Source: an uncultured Clostridia bacterium (GTDB taxonomy: Bacteria; Bacillota; Clostridia; Christensenellales; Borkfalkiaceae). Taken from it: a DNA stretch of 32,394 nucleotides. The stretch lies in NCBI GenBank assembly GCA_947625025.1, contig CANQMQ010000018.1, positions 1 to 32,394 on the forward strand, in the 5' to 3' direction. Below the pieces are notes generated by a model, which ran no database searches, had not been told where the DNA came from, and saw only the letters and a list, made by a program, of their open reading frames with translations. Every line of letters begins with the position of its first letter. Position 1 is the stretch's first letter. The position numbers and the translations under genes are program-made. This document shows, in pieces, positions 7,202-14,985 of the stretch.

Positions 7202-7873
7202 ATGGAAGAGATAAAAAACGGCGGTACCATGTCCGAAAAGAAGCCATCAATTTTAGCAAGGCTGTTTCTCTCGGAGACCCTTTTGGATAAGGGGCTCTCC
7301 GCAAGGATCGCCTACATCGGGGTGGTGACCGCCCTCTGTATCCTCTCCAATATGTTCGAATTCAAGTTCGCGGATACCCAATTCTCGCTCACCGTCTTTT
7401 TCTCCATGCTCGCAGGGCTCTTAATAGGCCCCGCGTTCGGGTTTGTGGCGGCCTTTTTGGGGGACGGGATCGGGTACCTCGTGAACAGTTTCGGCTACCT
7501 CTACATGCCGTGGGTGGGGCTCTCCTGTGCCGCCATGGCCCTGCTTTCGGGGCTGTTTTTGCGCATTCCCCTGCACTTTAAGGGGAGTTTGTATGTAAAA
7601 CTTGCCCTATTGTGCCTTGTTTCCCTGCTCGTGTGCTCGGTGGGCATCAACACCACGGGGTTCTACCTGTATTACACGAGGGTCGGGTTTACGGAGAAGG
7701 CCCTGGATCTCATCTTTGAGCACTTCGGGGAGGGCAATTCCTACCTCGCCTACGCCGCCGTCCGCCTCATCTTCATGGGGCAGCTGTGGAATAATCTTCT
7801 GAACTACGCCCTGCTCTTCGTCTTCGTGCCCGCCCTCCGTGCCGTAAAACCCCTCAAAATTCATCTCGGTTGA
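7202..7873 (+). CDS. ECF transporter S component (vitamin uptake, possibly folate)
   Basis: A 223-residue integral membrane protein with about six helices and the gene-family signature LSLTVFFSMLAGLLIGP-like segment followed by GDGIGYL. This matches ECF S components, the substrate-binding membrane subunits that share a common EcfA-EcfA'-EcfT energising module encoded elsewhere. The layout LLIGPAFGFVAAFLGDGIGY then MPWVG is most like the folate (FolT) group, but substrate cannot be fixed from sequence alone. The ATG at 7202 is chosen because GGAGG lies 6 bases upstream. An in-frame ATG at 7229 is an alternative. It is a single-gene unit bounded by its own promoter and the terminator at 7928. 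Confidence 0.8.
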   Translation: MEEIKNGGTMSEKKPSILARLFLSETLLDKGLSARIAYIGVVTALCILSNMFEFKFADTQFSLTVFFSMLAGLLIGPAFGFVAAFLGDGIGYLVNSFGYLYMPWVGLSCAAMALLSGLFLRIPLHFKGSLYVKLALLCLVSLLVCSVGINTTGFYLYYTRVGFTEKALDLIFEHFGEGNSYLAYAAVRLIFMGQLWNNLLNYALLFVFVPALRAVKPLKIHLG

Positions 7874-7927
7874 GGGCGACAGAAAAAACCGCACCCGCAC
7901 GGTGAAATTCTGAAAAAAGTTTGCTCT

Positions 7928-7954
7928 GTCAACCGCTTGCGGTTGACTTTTTTT
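7928..7954 (+). terminator. Terminator after the ECF gene, overlapping the lgt promoter
   Basis: A perfect 9-bp inverted repeat (7928-7936 with 7939-7947) and a 2-base centre are followed by seven Ts (7948-7954). The 3' arm ends in TTGAC and supplies the -35 box of the next promoter. Confidence 0.88.
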
Positions 7955-7972
7955 ATGCAGGGGTGGTATAAT
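7943..7972 (+). promoter_or_regulatory. Promoter of the lgt operon
   Basis: A TTGACT -35 box (7943-7948) lies inside the terminator stem. A TATAAT -10 box (7967-7972) with an upstream TGG follows after an 18-base spacer. GGGGG at about 7991-7995 provides the ribosome site for the ATG at 8004. Confidence 0.85.
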
Positions 7973-8003
7973 GTTTTTATCTACCATTTAAGGGGGAAAT
8001 TCT

Positions 8004-9047
8004 ATGCAATCCCTTCTACTCAGTTCCAACCCTATGTTCGGGACGTACGGCGAGGGTATCTATGTGTTTACCCTGCCCATTCAGTACTACGCCATCGTGA
8101 TCGTAACGGGCATGATCTTGGCGGCGGCGCTCTCGGCCCTTCTCATGAAGCGGCGGAATATGGATACGAGCTTCATTTTCACGCTCTTCATCTTCTGTAT
8201 TCCCTCCGCCATCATCGGCGCCCGCCTCTTCTCCTGCCTCACCGATCCCGCCCTCGGCATCAGGGCCTTCTTCGATTTCCCGTGGCGGGGGCTCTCCATC
8301 ACGGGCGGCGTCATCGGCGGGGTGCTCGCGGGCTTCATCGTCTGCCTCTGCTGTAAGGTGAGCTTTTTGCGGGCGGCGGACTGCGTCGTCATCAACATCC
8401 TCATCGGGCAAATTTGCGGAAGATGGGGGAACTTCTTCAACGCGGAGGTGTACGGCGGCGTCGTCACCAATCCTGACCTGCAGTGGTTCCCGTTTGCGGT
8501 GCCCATCGTGCACGGCATGGGCGGCGTGGAGGCCTTCTCCCACCTCTCCGAGGCCACCTGGCACTACGCCTTCTTCTTCTACGAGATGCTCCTCAACCTC
8601 ATCGGTTGGGCCATCCTCTTCACGTTTACCTGGTTCCGTAAGAGCAAGCCCAACGGCGTCTCGACGTTTTTATACTTCGTGTGGTACGGCTGTGTGCGTG
8701 CCCTCATGGAGCCCTTCCGCGAGGCAGAATTCATCCTCGATGGCGGCGGCGTGATGTGGAGCGAACTCTTTGCCATCCTCATGATAGGCTTCGGCATTTG
8801 CGGCATCATGCTCCTCATGATCTTTAACTTCAGGAAGGAGGGCGCCTTCATCGGAAGCAAGAGGGGAGACCCGTGCGGGATCACCGCCTTCCTCTCTTCG
8901 GATAAGAAGGCTGTGCCCTACTATTCCAAAATCAACATGCTCGGCGAAAACTACCCTGAAAAGCCCGCAAAGCTCACCAAGGAGGAGAAGCGGGCGCTCA
9001 AAGAAGCGAAGAAGCAAAAAGAGCAGGAGAAGGAGCACAAAGAATGA
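8004..9047 (+). CDS. lgt: Prolipoprotein diacylglyceryl transferase
   Basis: A 347-residue, multi-span membrane enzyme. It moves diacylglycerol from phosphatidylglycerol onto the lipobox cysteine of prelipoproteins, the first step of lipoprotein maturation. The family signature IGQICGRWGNFFNAEVYG is present with GRWGNF at residues 139-144, and a second conserved Arg lies in VRALMEPFRE (R232). The GGL-H/Y segment is SITGGVIGG here, with Thr where many relatives have His or Tyr. The C-terminus carries an unusual Lys/Glu-rich cytosolic tail (KEEKRALKEAKKQKEQEKE). It is first gene of the housekeeping operon, and its stop overlaps the pncB start (ATGA). lspA follows in the same operon. Confidence 0.95.
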   Translation: MQSLLLSSNPMFGTYGEGIYVFTLPIQYYAIVIVTGMILAAALSALLMKRRNMDTSFIFTLFIFCIPSAIIGARLFSCLTDPALGIRAFFDFPWRGLSITGGVIGGVLAGFIVCLCCKVSFLRAADCVVINILIGQICGRWGNFFNAEVYGGVVTNPDLQWFPFAVPIVHGMGGVEAFSHLSEATWHYAFFFYEMLLNLIGWAILFTFTWFRKSKPNGVSTFLYFVWYGCVRALMEPFREAEFILDGGGVMWSELFAILMIGFGICGIMLLMIFNFRKEGAFIGSKRGDPCGITAFLSSDKKAVPYYSKINMLGENYPEKPAKLTKEEKRALKEAKKQKEQEKEHKE

Positions 9048-10474
9048 GAAACCTCACCCTTCTTACAGACCTCTACGAACTCACGATGGGGCAGGGGTAC
9101 TTCAATGAGGGCAGGCAACATGAAATTGCCGCCTTCGACGTATTCTTCCGCCCCAATTCGCTCATCACCTATTCGGTCGCCGCGGGCATGGAGCAGGTCG
9201 CCGATTACTTGGAAGCCCTCTCCTTTACGGAGGAGGACATCGCATACCTGCGCAGTGTGGGCGGGTTTTCGGAGGAGTTTCTCACCTACCTCAAGGGGCT
9301 CAGGTTTACGGGAGACGTGGTCTCCGTGCGGGAGGGCGAACTCGTCTTTCCGTATGAACCCATCCTCACCGTAAAGGCTCCCATCATCGAGGCCCAACTC
9401 GTGGAGACCGCCATTCTGACCTTCGTCAACCACCAGACGCTCATTGCATCCAAGGCCGCAAAGATCGTGGATGCGGCGGGTGGCGGCGTGATGGAGTTCG
9501 GGCTCCGCCGTGCACAGGGCGCGGATGCGGGTATCTACGGCGCACGGGCGGCCATGATCGGCGGGTGCGTGGGGACTTCCAACGTCTACGCGGGCAAGCT
9601 CTTCGATGTGCCCGTTTCGGGTACCATGGCGCACAGCTGGGTGATGAACTTCGAGAGCGAACTCGAGGCCTTCCGTGCCTATGCAAGGAGCTTCCCCGAA
9701 GGGTGCTTGCTCCTCGTCGATACCTACGATACCCTAAAGAGCGGGGTGCCCCATGCCATTCAGGTATTCAAGGAACTCCGCGCCGCAGGGCATGAGCCCA
9801 AGGGCATCCGCCTCGATTCGGGGGACCTCGCGTACCTCTCCAAAGAGGCAAGGAAGATGCTCGACGCGGCAGGGTTTCCTAAGACCATCATCTGCGCTTC
9901 GGGGGATTTGGATGAGCACTCCATCAGCTCCCTCAAGGAGCAGGGCGCCAAGATCGATTCGTGGGGGGTGGGCACCAAGCTCATCACGAGTGCAGACCTT
10001 CCCGCCTTGGGGGGCGTATACAAGCTCGCCGCCGTATTCGAAAACGGCAGGGAGATCCCCAAGATCAAGCTCTCGGATACCACCGAAAAGATCACCAACC
10101 CCGGCATGAAGGAAGTGTACAGGTTATACGACAACGCCACAAATAAGGCCATTGCAGACCTCATCACCCGTGCCGATGAACACATCGATGAGACGAAGCC
10201 GCTCGAGATTTTCCACCCCGTGGAGACGTGGAAGCGCATGACGCTCACGAACTTCCATGCCCGCAATATCCGTACCCCTCTCATTCAAAACGGGAAGGCG
10301 GTGAGGGGGCATCAACACGTCCTCGAGCATGCCGCCTACTTCCGTGCGGAGCGTGCGAACTTCTGGGAGGAGTACACCCGCCGCGATATGCCGCACATCT
10401 ACAAGGTAGACCTCTCCTCCGCCCTCTACGACTTGAAGGCAGAGATGGTGAAGCGGGGCAAGCAAGATGCTTAA
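9044..10474 (+). CDS. pncB: Nicotinate phosphoribosyltransferase
   Basis: A 476-residue cytosolic enzyme of the Preiss-Handler NAD salvage route that makes nicotinate mononucleotide from nicotinate, PRPP and ATP. The N-terminus (TLLTDLYELTMGQGY), the FGLRRAQGADAGIYGARA segment, the GTMAHSWVM loop and IRLDSGDLAYLSKEAR match the long-form bacterial family, and the length is normal. It is translationally coupled to lgt (four-base overlap) and overlaps the next gene by eight bases. Confidence 0.95.
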   Translation: MRNLTLLTDLYELTMGQGYFNEGRQHEIAAFDVFFRPNSLITYSVAAGMEQVADYLEALSFTEEDIAYLRSVGGFSEEFLTYLKGLRFTGDVVSVREGELVFPYEPILTVKAPIIEAQLVETAILTFVNHQTLIASKAAKIVDAAGGGVMEFGLRRAQGADAGIYGARAAMIGGCVGTSNVYAGKLFDVPVSGTMAHSWVMNFESELEAFRAYARSFPEGCLLLVDTYDTLKSGVPHAIQVFKELRAAGHEPKGIRLDSGDLAYLSKEARKMLDAAGFPKTIICASGDLDEHSISSLKEQGAKIDSWGVGTKLITSADLPALGGVYKLAAVFENGREIPKIKLSDTTEKITNPGMKEVYRLYDNATNKAIADLITRADEHIDETKPLEIFHPVETWKRMTLTNFHARNIRTPLIQNGKAVRGHQHVLEHAAYFRAERANFWEEYTRRDMPHIYKVDLSSALYDLKAEMVKRGKQDA

Positions 10475-10949
10475 GCTCTACCCCGAGGGGAAGGTAAAAA
10501 AGCTCCTTGCCCGCATGCGGGAGGAGTGCGAGGGGGCGCTCGCCGACCATAAGCGGGAGGCGGAGGCCCTCAAGGAGGAGAACGCCATCCTCTCCGCGAA
10601 GGTGCTTCGCTATGAAGCGGAGCGCGGGGAAGTGACGGAGGCGTTGCTTGCGGCAGTCCGTGAAGGGGACCGCATGCGGAAGGAGTTGGAGGCAGAGGCC
10701 GAAAACGAGCGGCACGAACTTGCCCTCCTCCGCGAAAAGGGGATTTCCCTCCTGCGCTCTCTCGAACGGCGGTATCCCGATGCCGAAGAGAGGCAACAAT
10801 TAGAGGCGTACATAGAGGCACTATCCTCCGCCCTCGGGGAGCAGCCCGAAGAGACGGAGTTCGATATGGATGAGGTGATCGCACCCAAACAGCCGCTCGA
10901 CCTTGAAAAACTCTGCAAGGACCTCGGGCTCATGGAGGAGGAATCATGA
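10467..10949 (+). CDS. Coiled-coil protein, DivIVA-like
   Basis: A 160-residue, strongly charged protein that is almost entirely predicted coiled coil (about residues 15-125, repeated E/K/L/A heptads), ending in an acidic tail (DLEKLCKDLGLMEEES). It has no membrane span and no enzymatic motif. The general look is DivIVA/GpsB-like, but the diagnostic N-terminal lipid-binding segment of DivIVA is not evident, so the assignment is weak. It overlaps pncB by eight bases and lspA by four bases (ATGA) and must be co-translated with them. Confidence 0.7.
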   Translation: MLKLYPEGKVKKLLARMREECEGALADHKREAEALKEENAILSAKVLRYEAERGEVTEALLAAVREGDRMRKELEAEAENERHELALLREKGISLLRSLERRYPDAEERQQLEAYIEALSSALGEQPEETEFDMDEVIAPKQPLDLEKLCKDLGLMEEES

Positions 10950-11515
10950 ACAAGTATCAAAAGGCCAAAATCATCGTATCGGGGGCACTCATCGCCCTCA
11001 TCTTCGCATTCCTCGATCAGCTCTCCAAGCTCCTCGCCGTCTACTTCGACGTCGCCCAGACCCATTACTTCTTGGGGCTCATCCGCCTCAATTTGACGTA
11101 TAACACGGGCATGGCGTTCGGCACTTTCGACGACAACCCTACCGCCATGAAGATCGTGCTTGCGCTCACCATCCTCATGATCGTGGGCATCCCGTTTTTA
11201 TACTACTTCGCCTTCAAGCGCTCGGTCGCGGGAAGGGTGGCGCTCGCCATCGTCGAGGGGGGCGCCATCGGCAACCTCATCGATAGGCTTGTGCTCAACA
11301 AGGTGCGGGATTTCCTCGATATCGCGCCCACGGGCTTCGGCAACTGCAACGTTGCGGATTTCTGCATCACGCTCGGGGCGGTCGCCCTCATCTTCATCAT
11401 CCTGTTCATCGGGCCCACTGCCGTATTCCCCCTGAAGAAATCTTGGCGGGAACAGGCCAAGCGGGAGGAAGAGGAGCTTGCAAAGAAGAAGCAGGAGAAG
11501 AATGCAAAGGCTTGA
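10946..11515 (+). CDS. lspA: Lipoprotein signal peptidase (signal peptidase II)
   Basis: A 189-residue membrane aspartic protease that removes the signal peptide from diacylglyceryl-modified prelipoproteins, acting after Lgt. Four hydrophobic segments are visible. The family motifs are NTGMAFG near residues 53-59, GNLIDRL near 110, and the catalytic Asp pair D122 (in VRDFLDI) and D138 (in NVADF). The C-terminus is an unusually long Lys/Glu-rich tail resembling the tail on Lgt. It starts with an ATGA overlap on the coiled-coil gene and its end overlaps the rluD-like start by 14 bases. Confidence 0.95.
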   Translation: MNKYQKAKIIVSGALIALIFAFLDQLSKLLAVYFDVAQTHYFLGLIRLNLTYNTGMAFGTFDDNPTAMKIVLALTILMIVGIPFLYYFAFKRSVAGRVALAIVEGGAIGNLIDRLVLNKVRDFLDIAPTGFGNCNVADFCITLGAVALIFIILFIGPTAVFPLKKSWREQAKREEEELAKKKQEKNAKA

Positions 11516-12413
11516 GTACACGGTGGATACGCCCGCCCGGTGCGATGTGTTCCTCGCGGAGCGCTCCACGCTCACCCGCTCGGCGATAAAAAAGCTGTGC
11601 GATGCAGACATGGTATGCGTGAACGGCGTCCCCGCCAAGGCGGGCGCCTCCCTGAAGGTAGGAGATCTCGTAGAAGTTACCGTACCCGATCCCACTCCCA
11701 TTGCGGCGAAGGCGGAGGAAATTCCCCTCGATATCATCTATCAGGATGCGGATCTCGCCGTCGTCAACAAGCCGCAGGGCATGGCGGTGCATGCGGGCAA
11801 CGGCAACTACGAGGGCACCCTCGTCAACGCCCTCCTCTTCTGCCTCGATAATTTGAGCGGCATCAACGGGGAGCTCCGCCCCGGTATCGTGCACCGCATC
11901 GATAAGGATACTTCGGGCCTGCTCGTCGTTGCCAAAAACGACGCCGCCCACCTCTCCCTCTCCGAGCAAATCGCAAAAAAGACGGCGAAGCGGGAGTACC
12001 TCGCCCTGCTCGAAGGGGTGGTGAAGGAGGATAGGGGGCACATCGAGACGCAGATCGGGCGGGATAAAAGGGATCGGCTGAAGCAGGCCGTGCTCCCCAA
12101 AGGGGAGGGAAGGCTCGCCGTCACCGATTTCGACGTTATAGAACGCTTCAAAAACAACACCCTCGTGCGGTTCACCCTCTCCACGGGGAGGACGCACCAG
12201 ATCCGTGTGCATGCAAAATACATCGGGCACCCCGTCGTCGGGGATAAGACTTACGGCTACAAGGCGCAGCGCTTTCATTTGGAGGGACAGCTCCTCCACG
12301 CCTACCGCCTCACGCTCACCCACCCGAGAACGGGGGAGCGTATGCAGTTTGAGGCGCCCCTTCCCGATTATTTTGAACACGTCCTCGAGACCGTGCGCAG
12401 GGAAAGCAAATAG
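11502..12413 (+). CDS. rluD: RluA/RluD-family pseudouridine synthase
   Basis: A 303-residue enzyme that isomerises uridine to pseudouridine in RNA, most likely 23S rRNA. It has an N-terminal S4 RNA-binding domain (about residues 15-70: VFLAERSTLTRSAIKKL) and a catalytic domain with HRIDKDTSGLLVVAKND, in which D134 is the expected catalytic Asp, followed by GRTHQIRVHAKYIGHPVVGD. Its start at the ATG 11502 has a GGAGAAG site just upstream and lies inside the end of lspA. The lspA-rlu order is conserved in many Bacillota. The exact target uridines cannot be told, so the symbol denotes the family. Confidence 0.9.
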   Translation: MQRLEYTVDTPARCDVFLAERSTLTRSAIKKLCDADMVCVNGVPAKAGASLKVGDLVEVTVPDPTPIAAKAEEIPLDIIYQDADLAVVNKPQGMAVHAGNGNYEGTLVNALLFCLDNLSGINGELRPGIVHRIDKDTSGLLVVAKNDAAHLSLSEQIAKKTAKREYLALLEGVVKEDRGHIETQIGRDKRDRLKQAVLPKGEGRLAVTDFDVIERFKNNTLVRFTLSTGRTHQIRVHAKYIGHPVVGDKTYGYKAQRFHLEGQLLHAYRLTLTHPRTGERMQFEAPLPDYFEHVLETVRRESK

Positions 12414-12424
12414 CGGAGGATCAT

Positions 12425-12745
12425 ATGGCCAAGAAGAAAGAAATCAAGGAAGCAAAGCGGGTCTCGCGGGTGCGGTTTGCGGACTGCCTCGCCTTTCTCG
12501 CCCTCATTTTGAGCGCGATCCTGCTCCTCGCAGGGCCGCTTCTCCGAAAATTCCTCGCCGCAACGGTGGGGCCCCGCCTGATGGAGATTACTTCGCTCAT
12601 CGCGCAGTACTGTCTTTTGGGTGCGGTCGCCATCCCCGCATGGTACTTCGTGCGCAGAAAGGGGAAGCTCCTTCGGGCCCTCTATTTCTTCTGCCTCATC
12701 GTATACATTGCGGGCACCGTCTTGGGCATCGTATTCGGCATTTAA
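12425..12745 (+). CDS. Small hypothetical membrane protein
   Basis: A 106-residue protein with a Lys/Arg-rich N-terminus (MAKKKEIKEAKRVSRVR) followed by three hydrophobic segments (about residues 20-40, 55-75 and 84-105). The basic start implies that the N-terminus is cytosolic. GGAGG lies just before the ATG. No family recognised. It sits between rluD and der in the same direction, with an 11-base gap to rluD and a 69-base gap to der, and is probably part of the operon. Confidence 0.65.
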   Translation: MAKKKEIKEAKRVSRVRFADCLAFLALILSAILLLAGPLLRKFLAATVGPRLMEITSLIAQYCLLGAVAIPAWYFVRRKGKLLRALYFFCLIVYIAGTVLGIVFGI

Positions 12746-12814
12746 CCAAAATCGGGGGGTTGCTTCAGACATGCCCCCGTCGAAATTCATGAACTGACAA
12801 AAGAGGAGGAAGCT

Positions 12815-14125
12815 ATGCCCCCTGTCATTGCAATCGTGGGAAGGCCCAACGTGGGAAAGAGCACCTTCTTCAATCGGGTTGCGGGAAGAAAAATATCCAT
12901 CACCGAAAACAGGCCCGGCGTCACGCGGGACCGTATCACCGTAGACTGCGAATGGCGCGGCAAGCCCTTCACCCTCGTGGATACGGGCGGCATCGAGCTC
13001 AAGAGCGAAGATGAGATGTGGCGGCAGATCGCGGCACAGGCGCAAGTAGCCGTCGAGACCGCGGACGTCATTCTGTTCTTTACGGATGGCAGAGAGGGGC
13101 TCACCTCCTCCGATTACGACGTCGCCGAGTACCTCCGCCGCAGCAAGAAGCCCGTGGTGCTCGTCGTCAACAAGATAGACGACTACTCCCCCGATAAGAT
13201 CTTCGAGTTTTACGCTTTGGGGCTCGGGGAGCCCTACGCCGTCTCCTCCGAACACGGCAGGGGCATCGGGGATGCCCTCGATAAGGCGGTAGAGTTCTTC
13301 CCCAAAGGGGAACATGAGGGGGCGGATGCCCTCAAAATTGCCGTAGTCGGCAAGCCCAACGCGGGGAAGAGTTCGCTCGTCAACAAAATTTTGGGGGCGG
13401 AGCGCACCATCGTGACCCCCGTTGCGGGTACCACGCGGGATGCCATCGATACCCGTTTCGAGCGGGATGGCAAGCAGTATGTCCTCATCGATACGGCGGG
13501 CATCCGCAGAAAGCGGTCTGTGGAGGACGACGTCGAGTACTACTCGGTGCTCCGCGCCTTTGATGCGGTGCGCCGTGCCGATGTGTGCCTGCTCGTCGTG
13601 GACTGCGGGGAGGGCTTAACGGAGCAGGATGTGAAGATCATCGGCTACGTCCATGAACAGGGCAAGCCCTCCGTCATCGTCATGAATAAGTGGGATACCA
13701 TCGAGAAGGATACGGGCACCATTCAGACGTATGAGAAAAAACTTGCCGAAGATCTGAAGTTCATGAGTTACTTCCGCTCGGTGTACATCTCCGCCAAGAC
13801 GGGCCAGCGCGTCGATAAGGTGCTTGCCCTTGCGGAGGAGGTATACGCCCACGCCTCCTTCCGTATCCCCACGGGGGCCCTCAACGATCTTCTGATCGAT
13901 GCCGTGCGCGTCTCCGAGCCCCCGAGTTACAACGGGAAACGGCTCAAACTCTACTATAGTTCGCAGGTCTCCGTCAACCCGCCCCGCTTCGTGCTCATGG
14001 TGAACGACGAGGGGCTCATGCACTTTTCCTATGAGCGGTACCTCGAAAATGTGATACGGAATGCGTATGACTTTTCGGGAACTCCCATCCGCATCATCGC
14101 CAACGCACAAAAGGAGAATCCATGA
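12815..14125 (+). CDS. der: Ribosome biogenesis GTPase Der (EngA)
   Basis: A 436-residue essential GTPase of 50S ribosomal subunit assembly with two tandem G domains and a C-terminal KH-like domain. The first G domain shows GRPNVGKST (residues 8-16), DTGG and NKID. The second shows GKPNAGKSS near residue 179, DTAGIRRK and NKWD. The C-terminal part (about residues 350-436) is the RNA-binding domain. AGGAGG precedes the ATG. The stop overlaps the plsY start (ATGA), and the der-plsY pairing is common in Bacillota. Confidence 0.97.
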   Translation: MPPVIAIVGRPNVGKSTFFNRVAGRKISITENRPGVTRDRITVDCEWRGKPFTLVDTGGIELKSEDEMWRQIAAQAQVAVETADVILFFTDGREGLTSSDYDVAEYLRRSKKPVVLVVNKIDDYSPDKIFEFYALGLGEPYAVSSEHGRGIGDALDKAVEFFPKGEHEGADALKIAVVGKPNAGKSSLVNKILGAERTIVTPVAGTTRDAIDTRFERDGKQYVLIDTAGIRRKRSVEDDVEYYSVLRAFDAVRRADVCLLVVDCGEGLTEQDVKIIGYVHEQGKPSVIVMNKWDTIEKDTGTIQTYEKKLAEDLKFMSYFRSVYISAKTGQRVDKVLALAEEVYAHASFRIPTGALNDLLIDAVRVSEPPSYNGKRLKLYYSSQVSVNPPRFVLMVNDEGLMHFSYERYLENVIRNAYDFSGTPIRIIANAQKENP

Positions 14126-14859
14126 AGGCGCTGTCTTTTTCACAACTTTGGTATTGGTTTCTCTTGATGGTGGCAGTCTGCTACCTCATCGGATGCTTCA
14201 ACTTTGCAGTCGTCCTCGCCAAGGCACGGCATAAGGACGTCCGCAAGATCGGGAGCGGAAACCCGGGAACGATGAACATCAGCCGTGAATTCGGGCTCGG
14301 CGTAGGTTTTTTCAACTTCGTCCTCGATGCCATCAAGGGGGGATTGCCCGCCGTCATAAGCTACGTCATTTTCCGCGGCTACACCTTCGCGGGAACGACG
14401 GTCGTCGTATCCGATTTCACGCGGTATCTATGCGGCGTCTCCGTCGTCGCAGGGCACATTTGGCCCGTAACCATGGGCTTCCATGGCGGGAAGGGCATCG
14501 CAAGCTCTTTGGGGCTCTTGTGGTTTTGCCTCTCCTGCGATAATCAGTGGAACATCCTCTTCGCCCTCTTGGCCCTCTTCGGCATCGTCGGCATGATCGG
14601 CATCACCGAATACGGTTCGCTCGGATCGCTCACGGGCGTCACCGCCCTCACCGTGTGGCAGGGCATCATCTTCTATACCCGCTATGCGGGGACCTTGCAA
14701 AACGGATGGGTGATCGCCATCTTTATGCTCCTCTTCCTCCTGAACTTTTTAACGTGGTTTGCCCACAGGAAGAACCTCGTGAAGCTGTTTGCGGGGGAGG
14801 AACACCGCACCAGTGTGAAGAAGCTCTTCAAGGGCAAGCGCGGCACCCAAAATATGTAA
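14122..14859 (+). CDS. plsY: Glycerol-3-phosphate acyltransferase PlsY
   Basis: A 245-residue multi-span membrane enzyme that transfers an acyl group from acyl-phosphate to glycerol-3-phosphate, the first step of phospholipid synthesis. The three family motifs are present: IGSGNPGTMNISREFG near residue 46, GHIWPVTMGFHGGKGIASSLG near residue 112, and the later ITEYGSLGS segment. It is slightly longer than usual because of an extended periplasmic loop and a basic C-terminal tail. It is last gene of the lgt-plsY operon, coupled to der by a four-base overlap, with a terminator about 50 bases after the stop. Confidence 0.95.
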   Translation: MKALSFSQLWYWFLLMVAVCYLIGCFNFAVVLAKARHKDVRKIGSGNPGTMNISREFGLGVGFFNFVLDAIKGGLPAVISYVIFRGYTFAGTTVVVSDFTRYLCGVSVVAGHIWPVTMGFHGGKGIASSLGLLWFCLSCDNQWNILFALLALFGIVGMIGITEYGSLGSLTGVTALTVWQGIIFYTRYAGTLQNGWVIAIFMLLFLLNFLTWFAHRKNLVKLFAGEEHRTSVKKLFKGKRGTQNM

Positions 14860-14862
14860 CAG

Positions 14863-14908
14863 GAAGAAGTTTTGAAGAAGTAAGGTTGAAGAAGAAAGGC
14901 TGAAGAAG
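14863..14908 (+). repeat. Short GAAGAAG tandem repeat after plsY
   Basis: Four consecutive units begin with GAAGAAG at 14863, 14874, 14888 and 14902. The last steps are 14 bases apart, with the unit tail drifting. It lies between the plsY stop and the terminator hairpin. No function is evident. Confidence 0.6.
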
Positions 14909-14911
14909 AAT

Positions 14912-14944
14912 AGCGCCGCCCGAGGGGAACCCTCGGGCGGCGCT
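14912..14944. terminator. Bidirectional terminator between plsY and gpmI
   Basis: A 15-bp perfect stem (14912-14926 with 14930-14944) with a GAA loop lies between two convergent genes. T-rich sequence follows on the plus strand (TCTTATATTC), and the minus strand continues ATTCTTCTTC. It can serve both operons. Confidence 0.85.
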
Positions 14945-14985
14945 TCTTATATTCGCATTTCTATTCCTATTCCTTTTTCGATCCC

